From Novosphingobium taihuense (lineage in GTDB: Bacteria; Pseudomonadota; Alphaproteobacteria; Sphingomonadales; Sphingomonadaceae): 64,000 nt of DNA. The notes under the pieces were generated by a model. It was not told the DNA's origin and made no database searches. It was given only the letters and a program-made list of their open reading frames with translations. Shown piece after piece: positions 9,083 through 16,788 of the stretch. The first letter of the stretch is position 1. Each line of letters starts with the position of its first letter. Made by a program: the position numbers and the translations under genes. The stretch lies in the NCBI RefSeq assembly GCF_007830315.1, contig NZ_VLKJ01000001.1, positions 868,001 through 932,000 of the forward strand, read 5' to 3'.

Positions 9083-9307
9083 CTAGTCCGAGGATTGCGG
9101 GCTCCCATCGGCCATGTGCAGTGCAACAGCCAGCGCGCGCGCAAGCGCGCCTTGCCGACGGATATCCTTTGCGAGCCATCTTTCCAGCCTGATCTCCTCA
9201 TCAGCGGTTAAAGCACGCGCATCGATACGTGCAGCCCAAATGGCCGCTGCATCATCAATCCGCGCATTGCTTTCGCGATCGGCCATCAGACCCAGTGTTG
9301 CTCTCAT
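9083..9307 (-). CDS. short FecR-like protein: N-terminal cytoplasmic (DUF4880-type) domain only
   Basis: This small frame encodes the N-terminal domain of FecR-type anti-sigma regulators, visible as AAAIWAARID followed by DEEIRLERWLAKD and QGALARAL. In a normal FecR (about 320 residues) this domain is followed by a membrane helix and a periplasmic FecR domain that senses the TonB receptor. Here a stop codon comes at 9083, after SPQSSD, and I find no continuation in any minus-strand frame before P2. The product would be a cytoplasmic stub of roughly 70-90 residues that could still touch the sigma factor. The start is uncertain (ATG at 9358, 9307 or 9286); all overlap the end of the sigma-factor gene. 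It could be a genuine short variant or a decayed gene. Confidence 0.6.
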   Translation of the reverse strand: MRATLGLMADRESNARIDDAAAIWAARIDARALTADEEIRLERWLAKDIRRQGALARALAVALHMADGSPQSSD

Positions 9308-9857
9308 TGCGTGGTCTAGACGCGCCACGCGGTGATATTCCGGAACAGGCAATTGCATCCATGAACAATCGGATGCCTTTTGCCATATGTTTTTCCACGG
9401 TGCTTTCAGAAACGTTCATGCGCGCCGCGGTATCCCGCTGCGAAAGTCCTTCGACACGCCTCAGCGTAAAGACGGTTGCGACCTGTTTCGGGAAACTTGC
9501 AACGATCTCGCCAACACGACGTAGCTCGTCTCGATCCGAAGCACATCGCTCGGGCGATGCCTCCTGGCATTCAAAGCGCGTCAATTCGCTGTCATCGACG
9601 GCACGAATGGAAACCACCTGTGATCGCCTCAGATGGGTGCAGATGATCGAATGTGCCGTCTGAATGAGATAGGAAAACGGGTTGTAGACGGCTTCGACAC
9701 TTTCTACGGCCGCCAGCCGCGCATAGGCCTCCTGGACGATATCATCGACGTCCAGCCCTTCAACCTGATGGCGTGCCAACCATGATCGAAGACGCGGCTC
9801 GAGCGGCACGATGTTTTGCGCCAGCCAACGGGCTCTTTCGGTCTGAATTCGCGTCAT
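9255..9857 (-). CDS. ECF (FecI-type) RNA polymerase sigma factor
   Basis: A 200-residue extracytoplasmic-function sigma factor. Region 2 is recognisable in LDVDDIVQEAYARL and FSYLIQTAHSIICTHLRR, and region 4 in FTLRRVEGLSQRDTAARM followed by NVSESTVEKHMAKGI. Such FecI-type factors direct transcription of TonB receptor systems and are normally controlled by a membrane FecR. The partner here is only a FecR stub (9083-9307), so control must be different or lost. The last 30 residues run past the region 4 helices in a Ser/Arg/Asn-rich tail that overlaps the FecR frame. Targets probably include the TonB receptor at 3098-5914 (inference). The gene follows the AraC regulator by 49 bases. Confidence 0.9.
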   Translation of the reverse strand: MTRIQTERARWLAQNIVPLEPRLRSWLARHQVEGLDVDDIVQEAYARLAAVESVEAVYNPFSYLIQTAHSIICTHLRRSQVVSIRAVDDSELTRFECQEASPERCASDRDELRRVGEIVASFPKQVATVFTLRRVEGLSQRDTAARMNVSESTVEKHMAKGIRLFMDAIACSGISPRGASRPRNESNTGSDGRSRKQCAD

Positions 9858-9906
9858 GACGCGGCAAGCCGATCACAATGGCACGGCGTGACAGGCATCT
9901 TCCGCA

Positions 9907-10809
9907 TCATCGCCGCGCTCGCGCACCCAGTTCCTGCCTCATTGCCTTGGCAGAGACGCCGAAGCGGGCACGGAACTGGTGGGAGAAATGGGAAAGACTG
10001 GCGAAGCCCACGCCATAGGCGATGTGCGAAATGCGATCGTGGGTGCGGACCAGCTGATACTGTGCCGTAACGAGCCTGATCTCGATCAGGAAAGCATTGA
10101 AGCTGGTGCCGTATACCGCGCAGGTTTTGTAGATCGTCCGGACCGAGCACTTCAGGCTGGTCGCCGCATCCTGCGCCGAAAGGCCCGGCGTATCGAGATT
10201 TCGAATGATGAATTCAAGGATCGCACCCATTCGACCTTGCCAGCGCGGGAGAGCCTTTCCGGTGTCCACGCACGCCACCAGCGCCGTCCGCATGAGATCG
10301 GCCAGCATGGTCAGGCCCTGCGATGAGGCGGTGTCCTCACTGCTTGGAAGAGCCAGAATTGATCGTACGAGTTGTTCAATTATCGAAGCGGCAAAATAAT
10401 CCTTGGCCACATACAGGTCCGGCAGGATCAGGAAGCCGTCCAGAAACCGCTGCATTGCCCACCAGGCCGGCAATGTGACGATCAACAAGTCGAGATTGTC
10501 TGATCCCTCCAGCGTCATGGGTTGCCATGCACAGGCCACGAAAATGTCGCCGGTTGACAGCGTACGGACGTGACCTGCCTGGCTGATGGTCAGTTCGCCC
10601 GCCTCAACAACGATCACCAGCGCACAGAACCCGGGACTGTCGAATGACGTTGCGCCCTCCAGCGAGAACGCAAAGGCATTGGTTCTCAGGGTATGGAAAC
10701 CCGCAATATCGCGCGTGGTGCTGTCAACTTTCCATCCATCTCCGCCGCGCAATCCTCGAACCGGATTAGCGGCGAAAATCGAAGCGAGTTGGGCGGGAGT
10801 GACTGCCAT
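9907..10809 (-). CDS. AraC-family transcriptional regulator
   Basis: A 300-residue regulator. The C-terminal AraC/XylS DNA-binding domain (about 195-295) shows two helix-turn-helix units: LSAQDAATSLKCSVRTIYK, then ISHIAYGVGFASLSHFSHQFR followed by ARFGVSAKAMR. The N-terminal half resembles the cupin-like ligand-binding domain of AraC proteins that sense small molecules (VVEAGELTISQAGHVRTLSTGD). Its ATG overlaps the stop codon of P3 (ATGA at 10806-10809), so it is translationally coupled to P3. That makes it most likely the local regulator of region A. Quinohemoprotein amine dehydrogenase operons elsewhere have an AraC-type activator, QhpR, but this gene is embedded in another operon 6 kb away, so I do not call it qhpR. 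Confidence 0.9.
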   Translation of the reverse strand: MAVTPAQLASIFAANPVRGLRGGDGWKVDSTTRDIAGFHTLRTNAFAFSLEGATSFDSPGFCALVIVVEAGELTISQAGHVRTLSTGDIFVACAWQPMTLEGSDNLDLLIVTLPAWWAMQRFLDGFLILPDLYVAKDYFAASIIEQLVRSILALPSSEDTASSQGLTMLADLMRTALVACVDTGKALPRWQGRMGAILEFIIRNLDTPGLSAQDAATSLKCSVRTIYKTCAVYGTSFNAFLIEIRLVTAQYQLVRTHDRISHIAYGVGFASLSHFSHQFRARFGVSAKAMRQELGARARR

Positions 10810-11735
10810 CAGATGCCGGACAGATCGAGCGTTTCGGGCGGCACGCCCTCTGGCATGATGTCGGTCCGCTGCGCAAACGACCGATCGGCGATTTCAAGAA
10901 CCCTTTTCTGGATGGCAGCACGCCAGACGGCCATCTTGGCATTCGACCGTTCGCGCCTCGCCCTTGACCGCCTTCTCAAGTCATTGCGCACGGGGTCTGC
11001 GACCCAGATCCGATCAACCACCTCGAGAAATTCCTCGACGCCAATGCTGTCCATCGAACGGCTTTGCGCCAGTGCTTCCATAGCCTCTTCGTTGATCTTG
11101 TTCATCTCGATCTCGAAGCGCTCACCTTCTTCAAGGCTGAAGGCATCCTCGTCGGATGCATCGGCTTCGGCATTGATCCCTGCCGTCCACGCGACCATCA
11201 CATCCTGCGCGGCCCCGGGTGCCTGATCGAGATCCCAGGCAAGCGACATCATCAAATCAACCGTCTTTTCCAAGCCTGCATCGCCAGAGGCCGACGCCAG
11301 CAGCCTCGTCCGTGCAGCACGCCAAGCCTTTCTGTCGACGGGAGCATCGATCGACTGCCGGACAAGAGCGACCACGCCTTCGCAAGCCTCGCGCACCGCG
11401 CCCTGCGGTACGATCTTCGACCGGCCGTAGGTTGGGTCTGTCCATGCCAGAAGCACAGCTTCACGTGCGAGAGCGCCCGTATCTGCCCCGGTCGGAATGG
11501 CGTCAAACAGTGAACCGTAAAAGGGCCGTGCGTCCTCCGCCTCGCCGAATGCGCCAAGACAGGGTAGCAGGCGTGCAAATGCCGGGTGAAGGCCATAGTC
11601 GTCGGACACGAGAGAGATGTCCCCTGCGACGGACTCACGCGTTAGCCATGCGGCATAAATCGGACCCTTCGCGTCAATATCCGCGATCAGAGACGCGCGC
11701 TTGCGCTCGTCACCAAAGGCACGAAAGGCGGTCAC
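10809..11735 (-). CDS. P3: unrecognised ~308-residue protein, distant paralogue of P1 and P2
   Basis: An unrecognised soluble, helical protein of 308 residues. The link to P1 and P2 rests on the N-terminal pattern (MTAFRAFGDERKRASLI), an xFYGSLFDAIPTGA block in the position of FGxEWLxA, and the conserved VREACEGVVAL...VDRKAWRAARTRLL segment that matches RELxGxxVSRxEWRxV. It is more diverged than P1 and P2 are from each other. The middle is acidic (DASDEDAFSLEEGE) and the C-terminal part basic (RRRSRARRERSNAK), unlike P1 and P2. The GTG start at 11735 overlaps the upstream thioredoxin stop (GTGA), and its stop overlaps the AraC start, so thioredoxin, P3 and AraC are translationally coupled. 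The coupling supports a working link between P3 and thioredoxin. Confidence 0.8.
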   Translation of the reverse strand: MTAFRAFGDERKRASLIADIDAKGPIYAAWLTRESVAGDISLVSDDYGLHPAFARLLPCLGAFGEAEDARPFYGSLFDAIPTGADTGALAREAVLLAWTDPTYGRSKIVPQGAVREACEGVVALVRQSIDAPVDRKAWRAARTRLLASASGDAGLEKTVDLMMSLAWDLDQAPGAAQDVMVAWTAGINAEADASDEDAFSLEEGERFEIEMNKINEEAMEALAQSRSMDSIGVEEFLEVVDRIWVADPVRNDLRRRSRARRERSNAKMAVWRAAIQKRVLEIADRSFAQRTDIMPEGVPPETLDLSGI

Positions 11736-12067
11736 TTGCCGTCTCCGACAAACTGCTCGAGAACGCCAGCAAGCTTGCCACGCGAAACCAGTCCCTGGAA
11801 CCGTTCGACCGGCTGGCCATCCTTGATAAGAATGAAGGTCGGCACACCCTGCACATCATAGGCTTCTGCGATCTCTGCCTCCTGGTCGACGTCCACCTTT
11901 ACGAACGCGATCTCGCCCTCGAATTCACGCGCAGCATCTTCAAGAGCTGGTGCAGACGCCTTGCAGGGACCGCACCAGACTGCGTGGAAATCGACCAGAA
12001 CCGGGATTGGAGAACACAGCACTTCCGTTTCGAATTCTGCAGTCGTGACGTCTTTCAGCTTGGACAT
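11732..12067 (-). CDS. thioredoxin with CGPC active site, coupled to P3
   Basis: A 111-residue cytoplasmic thioredoxin. The active site WCGPC is at residues 31-35, preceded by FHAV rather than the usual FWAP, and the cis-proline is in VQGVPTF. The ATG at 12067 has an AAGGA ribosome site seven bases upstream; the longer frame to 12082 would start inside that site. The gene follows thioredoxin reductase by 27 bases and overlaps P3 by four bases. It is less like the two downstream thioredoxins than they are like each other, so it probably entered the cluster separately. With the reductase it forms a complete NADPH-driven disulfide-reducing pair. Confidence 0.92.
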   Translation of the reverse strand: MSKLKDVTTAEFETEVLCSPIPVLVDFHAVWCGPCKASAPALEDAAREFEGEIAFVKVDVDQEAEIAEAYDVQGVPTFILIKDGQPVERFQGLVSRGKLAGVLEQFVGDGK

Positions 12068-12094
12068 TGCATGTTCCTTCAACAGGGGTCCGGC

Positions 12095-13090
12095 TTACGC
12101 GGCGGTGTTCTCATGCGAGACTTGATTGGCAACGGCGGCACTGCCTGACAGGAAATGCTCGGCCTCCAGCGCGGCCATGCAGCCCATGCCCGCAGAAACC
12201 ACCGCCTGCCGAAAGTGCTTGTCCTGCACGTCGCCTGCGGCAAACACTCCGGGTACACTTGTCGCCGTCGCCCCCGGCGTGACCGTTATGTAGCCTTCAT
12301 CGTCCATCGCCAGCTGTCCCCGGAACAGGCTTGTTGCCGGATCGTGACCAATGGCAATGAACAGCCCGTCGATATCCAGGATCGATCTCTCGCCAGTCCG
12401 CATATCGGCAAGCTCGACGCCGGTAACCTTGCCACCATCCCCCTTCACCTCGGTGACCTGCGCATTCCAGATCGTCTTGACCTTCGGATTGGCGAACAGC
12501 CGCGCCTGGTTGGTCTTGTCGGCGCGTAGCGCGTCACGACGGTGGATCAGATAGACCTCGCTGGCAAAATTCGCGAGGTGAAGTGCGTCTTCGACAGCTG
12601 TGTTGCCTCCCCCAACCACCGCGCATCGCTTGTTGCGGAAGAAATAGCCGTCGCAAGTGGCGCAGGCCGAAACACCTTGTCCCCGATAGCGGGCTTCGCT
12701 CTCCAGACCCAGCCAGCGCGCATTGGCCCCGGTGGCTATGATCAGGCTATCAGCCGTATAGCGGTCACCCATGTCACCCGTGGCCTGGAACGGACGCTTC
12801 GAAAGGTCGACGTCAACGATATAGTCGGAAATCACCTCCGCACCGACATGCCGGGCGTGATTACCCATGCGCACCATCAGATCGGGACCCTGGACAGTCA
12901 TGTCGCCTGGCCAGTTCTCGACCTCGGTTGTGATCGTCAACTGCCCACCTGGCTGCGGACCTTCGATCAGCAGCGGGTTCAGGGCGCTGCGCGAGGCATA
13001 GATCGCGGCGGTGTATCCCGCAGGGCCCGAGCCGATGATCAGAACCTTGCTGTGGCGCGACGAGGCGGGAGTTTCACGTCTACGCATCAT
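12095..13090 (-). CDS. trxB: thioredoxin-disulfide reductase
   Basis: A 331-residue flavoprotein that passes electrons from NADPH through FAD to thioredoxin. The FAD-binding GSGPAG lies near residue 20, the redox-active CATC at residues 143-146, the NADPH-binding GGGNTAVE after it, and the closing FAD motif FAAGDVQD near the C-terminus. Length and motif order are standard for bacterial TrxB. One of the two adjacent ATG codons (13090 or 13087) overlaps the tldD stop, so it is coupled to tldD. Finding trxB with three thioredoxins in one block of peptidase and transport genes is unusual. It suggests the block carries its own reducing system. Whether this is the cell's only TrxB cannot be told from the window. 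Confidence 0.95.
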   Translation of the reverse strand: MMRRRETPASSRHSKVLIIGSGPAGYTAAIYASRSALNPLLIEGPQPGGQLTITTEVENWPGDMTVQGPDLMVRMGNHARHVGAEVISDYIVDVDLSKRPFQATGDMGDRYTADSLIIATGANARWLGLESEARYRGQGVSACATCDGYFFRNKRCAVVGGGNTAVEDALHLANFASEVYLIHRRDALRADKTNQARLFANPKVKTIWNAQVTEVKGDGGKVTGVELADMRTGERSILDIDGLFIAIGHDPATSLFRGQLAMDDEGYITVTPGATATSVPGVFAAGDVQDKHFRQAVVSAGMGCMAALEAEHFLSGSAAVANQVSHENTAA

Positions 13091-14547
13091 GCCCCCGCAC
13101 CGCCGACCACGACATGATCCATGCGGATCGTAGGTTGCCCCACGGACACGGGAACCGTCTGGCCATTCTTGCCGCAGAAGCCGATGCCCAGCTCCAGATC
13201 GTTCCCAATCATCGAAATGTGCTTGAGAGCTTCGTTGCCTACGCCGATGAGCGTCGCCCCTTCGATGGGAGCGGTCACCTTGCCGTCCTCGATCAGGAAT
13301 GCCTTTTCCGCCGAGAAGTTGAACTGGCCCGATGTGATGTCCACGGTACCCCCGCTGAACTCCACGGCATAGATGCCATTCTTCACCGAAGCGATGATCT
13401 CTGCCGGATCGTAAGGACCGCTTTCCAGAAAGGTGTTTGTCATCCGGGTCATTGGCAAGTCGGCGTAGGATTGGCGGCGGCCGTTGCCGGTCATCTTGTC
13501 GTTCATGATCCGCGCGCTGATCTTGTCCTGCATCAGACCGACAAGGTAGCCATCTTCGATCAGCACGGTGCGCTGCCCGGCGACCCCTTCATCATCGATG
13601 TTCAACGATCCGCGGGCACCAGGCACTGTGGCGTCGTCGACTACGGTAACGCCCGGAGCGGCGATCCGCTGGCCGATCATGCCATTGAACACGGATTCCT
13701 GCCTGCGATGAAAATCGCCTTCCAGACCGTGGCCAACAGCCTCATGCAACAGGACACCGGGAAAGCCGTTGCCCAGCACAACCGTCATTTCGCCGGCAGG
13801 CGAAGGAATGGCCTCGAGATTGGTGAGAGCGACCGACGTGGCTTTCTCGACAAGCTTCTGCAGGCGGTCAGATCCGAACTCGGCAAGCATGAAGCGTCCG
13901 CCGCCACCAGCTGAGCCGGAAGCGCGCTTCGCGTTGCTCTCGGCCACAACCGATAGGCTGATCCGGATCTGAGGCCGGATATCGCCGGCAAGTGTGCCAT
14001 CGGTGGCGCCAACGAGGATTGTCGAGTCTTCGACGGCTAGCTGCGCATTGACCTCGGTAATGCGCGGGTCGACCGCGCGAGCCAGGTCATCCAGAGTTCG
14101 CAGGATGGCGACCTTTTCGATCGTGTCCATGCCACCGGCTGCATGCATGATCCCATAGGCCTGCGCATCCTGCCCTATAGCCTCGATCCTGACACCGCGT
14201 CCGCTCTCGGCAGCATCCTGACCATGAGACTGCATGGCACGCGCTGCGGCTGTCACCGCGTCGATGGCTTTGCCGCTGATGTCGCTGGAATAGGCAAAGG
14301 CCGTCTTGTCGCCTGTGACGATGCGGGCGCCGATACCTTGGGAAATGGCGAATGCTGCACGCGTCACCTTCCCTCTTTCAAGTGACCAGGTGTCCCGCGT
14401 GGTCATCTCAAGATAAAGATCGCCATAATCGCCTCCGCGAGCCCAAAGGCTGCTGAGCCCATCCTGAAGCTTGGCAGTATCAAGGTCGTTGGCGACAAGA
14501 AGGGTGTCCTGCGCGCGCGCCAGACGATCGACTGAAGGGAAAGACAT
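13087..14547 (-). CDS. tldD: TldD metallopeptidase subunit
   Basis: A 486-residue TldD protein, the catalytic half of the TldD/TldE zinc protease. The metal-binding HEAVGH motif lies at about residues 268-273, within VLLHEAVGHGLEGDFH. TldD/TldE cuts leader peptides of ribosomally made peptides such as microcin B17, degrades unfolded short peptides and processes the CcdA antitoxin. The frame extends to 14820 but that part overlaps tldE out of frame. I chose ATG 14547, with an AGAG ribosome site eight bases upstream. It follows tldE by 32 bases and overlaps trxB. In region A it is the natural candidate for cutting an imported or locally made peptide. Confidence 0.93.
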   Translation of the reverse strand: MSFPSVDRLARAQDTLLVANDLDTAKLQDGLSSLWARGGDYGDLYLEMTTRDTWSLERGKVTRAAFAISQGIGARIVTGDKTAFAYSSDISGKAIDAVTAAARAMQSHGQDAAESGRGVRIEAIGQDAQAYGIMHAAGGMDTIEKVAILRTLDDLARAVDPRITEVNAQLAVEDSTILVGATDGTLAGDIRPQIRISLSVVAESNAKRASGSAGGGGRFMLAEFGSDRLQKLVEKATSVALTNLEAIPSPAGEMTVVLGNGFPGVLLHEAVGHGLEGDFHRRQESVFNGMIGQRIAAPGVTVVDDATVPGARGSLNIDDEGVAGQRTVLIEDGYLVGLMQDKISARIMNDKMTGNGRRQSYADLPMTRMTNTFLESGPYDPAEIIASVKNGIYAVEFSGGTVDITSGQFNFSAEKAFLIEDGKVTAPIEGATLIGVGNEALKHISMIGNDLELGIGFCGKNGQTVPVSVGQPTIRMDHVVVGGAGA

Positions 14548-14579
14548 TGGGTGCATCTCTTTCGGAGAACGGGTTCTGA

Positions 14580-15980
14580 TCAACGGCCGGCGATCTGCAT
14601 GTCCGGGAGCAGCAGCGAGCCGACCCTGATCCCGCCTGAACGGTGAATGTCGGCGCCGACCGCAGAGATGGATTTGAACATCTCCTGAAGGTTTCCTGCG
14701 ATGGTAAAGCCGTGAACCGGTCGCACGATCTCGCCATTTTCGATCCAGAAACCGCCTGCCGCCTGTGAATAGACGCCGGTTGCCGGATTGGTTGCGCCGC
14801 CCATGATGCGGGTCAGCCAAAGACCGGTGCCCAGCTTGCGCAACATCGCGCCGATGTCATCGTCTGGCAGAGTGCCCTTGCTGACGAGCGAAAGGTTCCG
14901 CATCCCGCCGGCATTGCCTGTGGATTGCATACGCAGCTTGCGCGCCATCCGCGTATCCAGAAACAGCCCGGTCACGACGCCGTCGCGCACGATATCGCGC
15001 CGCTCGCCAGCCACGCCCTCTTCGTCGAAAGGCGCACTGGCTAGTCCGAAGGGCTCGAAGGGATCTTCGACAAGCGTAAGGTGTGACGCGCTGATGACCT
15101 GGCCTTGGGCATCGGGCAGAAAGGTCATCCGCTGGAACTGCGCCGTACCGGTCAACTGCGCACAAAGAGCGCGAACGAGGCTTGACGCCACGGGAGCATC
15201 GACCAGCACGGGCGCGCGGCGGGTGGAGAGGCTTTCCGCCCCAAGCGTATCCAGAGCCTTCCGTGCGGCGCGCCGACCGATCGCCTCTTCAGGCTCGAGT
15301 CCGCCGAGTTGCCGGTCAACCGATGACCAGCTTCCCTGCTTCATCTCGTCGCCGCGCTGGGCAATCGTCTGGCACCACCTGTGCTGGGCCGAACTGCTCC
15401 AGCTGCGACAGAATCCGTGACTGGTCGCAAGCGCGAAGCGCATGTCCTGGCTCGACGCTCCTGCTTCCGACACTCTGGAACTGTCAGCCGTCGACGTCGT
15501 CACTGCGGCATGCTCAATCGCCAGAGCCGCGTCGGTCAATGCCTGGGCAGACTGCCCGGTTGGTGCAAACATGGCAATCTCGGGCGTAGTCCACGCCAGA
15601 AGGTCACGATCAGCAAGACATGCATCAGGGTCCGGCTCGAGCTGGCGGGCCATGCCGATAGCCTGCTCCACCACCCGGTCGATTGCAGAGCGACTGAGCG
15701 ACTCGCTCGACGCCATACCGGTACGCCCGTCTTCGAACACCGTGATCTGGAGACTCTGATTGCCGTCGCGGACAGCATTTTCCACTTCGCCCCGTGCGAC
15801 GGTCACGCTGATCCCGCCACCCTCGCTGACCCGCGCCACTGCCCCACCTGCACCCAACGCGACGCTTCTCTCGATGGCGTAGGAGGCGGCATCGGCAAGG
15901 TCGGCTTCTGACTGCAGCAAGTACGTGGTCGGCTGCTCATCGAGCGCCTCGACGGACTGGAAATGCTTGCGCGCGCTCAT
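14580..15980 (-). CDS. tldE: TldE/PmbA metallopeptidase partner subunit
   Basis: A 466-residue PmbA/TldE protein, the non-metal-binding partner of TldD. Family features include the N-terminal VARVSEGGGISVTVARGEVE strand, an EGVAGERRDIV segment and a C-terminal half rich in GNAGGMRN and GATNPATGVYSQAAGGFWIENG. It lacks HExxxH, as expected for TldE. A good AAGGAG ribosome site precedes the ATG at 15980. It is the first clear gene of the region A block, so a promoter should lie between here and the tRNA gene. Tight linkage of tldE and tldD is less common than having them apart on the chromosome; adjacent pairs are often seen in peptide-natural-product clusters (from general knowledge). Confidence 0.92.
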   Translation of the reverse strand: MSARKHFQSVEALDEQPTTYLLQSEADLADAASYAIERSVALGAGGAVARVSEGGGISVTVARGEVENAVRDGNQSLQITVFEDGRTGMASSESLSRSAIDRVVEQAIGMARQLEPDPDACLADRDLLAWTTPEIAMFAPTGQSAQALTDAALAIEHAAVTTSTADSSRVSEAGASSQDMRFALATSHGFCRSWSSSAQHRWCQTIAQRGDEMKQGSWSSVDRQLGGLEPEEAIGRRAARKALDTLGAESLSTRRAPVLVDAPVASSLVRALCAQLTGTAQFQRMTFLPDAQGQVISASHLTLVEDPFEPFGLASAPFDEEGVAGERRDIVRDGVVTGLFLDTRMARKLRMQSTGNAGGMRNLSLVSKGTLPDDDIGAMLRKLGTGLWLTRIMGGATNPATGVYSQAAGGFWIENGEIVRPVHGFTIAGNLQEMFKSISAVGADIHRSGGIRVGSLLLPDMQIAGR

Positions 15981-16057
15981 GAGAGCTCCTTGTTGGTTCT
16001 GCTGCTGATGGGGCGGCCATCATCTGTCGCCCCGAGACTCCGCATCGATGCTGTCAG

Positions 16058-16231
16058 TTATAGATCAGGCATCGCAGGCCGATTGCGTGTTACGCCCCAG
16101 GTTGTTGTCTGAGGGTGCACCTTGGAGTTGATGGCAGCGTCCTGGATCGGCAAAAGGCTGATGCCCAAGCGACGCGTAAACCCGGCGCAACGGGAAGAAT
16201 CAGATCCATGGCCGAAGCGCGCATGGTTCAT
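16058..16231 (-). CDS. possible 57-residue small protein upstream of tldE
   Basis: An ATG-started ORF of 57 codons ending 77 bases before tldE on the same strand. It encodes a basic N-terminal part (MNHARFGHGSDSSRC...) and a more hydrophobic, threonine-containing C-terminal part (GISLLPIQDAAI, then HPQTTTWGVTR). There is one cysteine and no recognisable family. Third-position G+C is only about half, lower than the genes around it, and no good ribosome site is visible, so it may be chance. It is listed because a short peptide gene just ahead of tldE/tldD is where a precursor of a ribosomal peptide would be expected. Confidence 0.25.
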   Translation of the reverse strand: MNHARFGHGSDSSRCAGFTRRLGISLLPIQDAAINSKVHPQTTTWGVTRNRPAMPDL

Positions 16232-16330
16232 CCGGCGGGCGACTTAATCTCGGTCTTAGGATGAAACGCAGAATTTCGCCAGAATTGTGCGGAATCGAGC
16301 GACGTGCCGCAATCAAATCAGCGTGAATGA

Positions 16331-16510
16331 CAAACCGATTTCCACGTTGCCCGCAAGACAACGATCCTGCACACCACGGACGGCCCAATGCCAACTCTCG
16401 TGGGCCAGCTCGGCCCGCCTTTAGATGCCCATGAACAGTTAAAGCCGGTAGTGGCTGTGCCAGCCGGTCCGATCACCGTGCGCATCGCCGAACCTTCCAA
16501 CATCGGGTAA
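16331..16510 (+). other. open frame without start, possible gene remnant
   Basis: On the plus strand the frame is open for 59 codons after a stop at 16328-16330 and ends with TAA at 16508-16510. An internal ATG at 16388 would give 40 residues (MPTLVGQLGPPLDAHEQ...). The composition (alternating Pro/Val/Ala, PVVAVPAGPITVRIAEP) reads like the end of a real protein, but no family or upstream body is seen. It may be the tail of a gene destroyed during island insertion, or chance. Confidence 0.2.
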
Positions 16511-16746
16511 GTTTGCACAGTTTGTTGGAAGGGCAATTTCTCCACCAAAGCTGGAGGGCTTCTCCATCGTCTCATTTTCTTTTGAGAATGGACAGAAGTG
16601 TCGGCCAAGCGACGGGCACATTCCTAGCGCCAAGGACGTCATAGGCCTGAAAACAGTTCATAATCAGTATCTTGACCGTGCGCTTCCAACAAATACCTTG
16701 TTGGAGCAATTTGCGCACGTTTTTGAGATTTTGTTGGAAGAATTTC
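16493..16746. repeat. TTGTTGGAAG-type short repeats beside tRNA-Gly
   Basis: Three direct copies of a pattern TTGTTGGA(A)G followed by AATTT occur at 16522-16540, 16698-16714 and 16731-16746. Two inverted copies, CTTCCAACA, occur at 16493-16502 and 16683-16692. The copy at 16683-16692 faces the one at 16697-16706, forming a hairpin with nine paired bases. Repeats of this kind next to a tRNA 3' end could be integrase arm sites or regulator sites; no integrase gene is in the window. Confidence 0.5.
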
Positions 16747-16788
16747 GCCCTTCCAAGGGAAACCGTCACTCGAAGCCATTGAAAAGAT

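Larger units (their letters stand above)
15981..16788. other. 808-base intergenic stretch between tldE and tRNA-Gly
   Basis: No secure gene is present. It holds a 57-codon minus-strand ORF (16058-16231), an open stretch on the plus strand with protein-like composition but no convincing start (16331-16510), and a set of TTGTTGGAAG-type repeats (16493-16746). It is more A/T-rich than the operon on the other side of the tRNA. I read it as the edge of a possible island, with the promoter of the tldE operon somewhere near its lower end. Confidence 0.5.

Noticed and set aside
9907..10809. AraC regulator as qhpR of the amine dehydrogenase operon
   Set aside because: It is translationally coupled to P3 in region A and about 6 kb from qhpA, on the other side of a tRNA.
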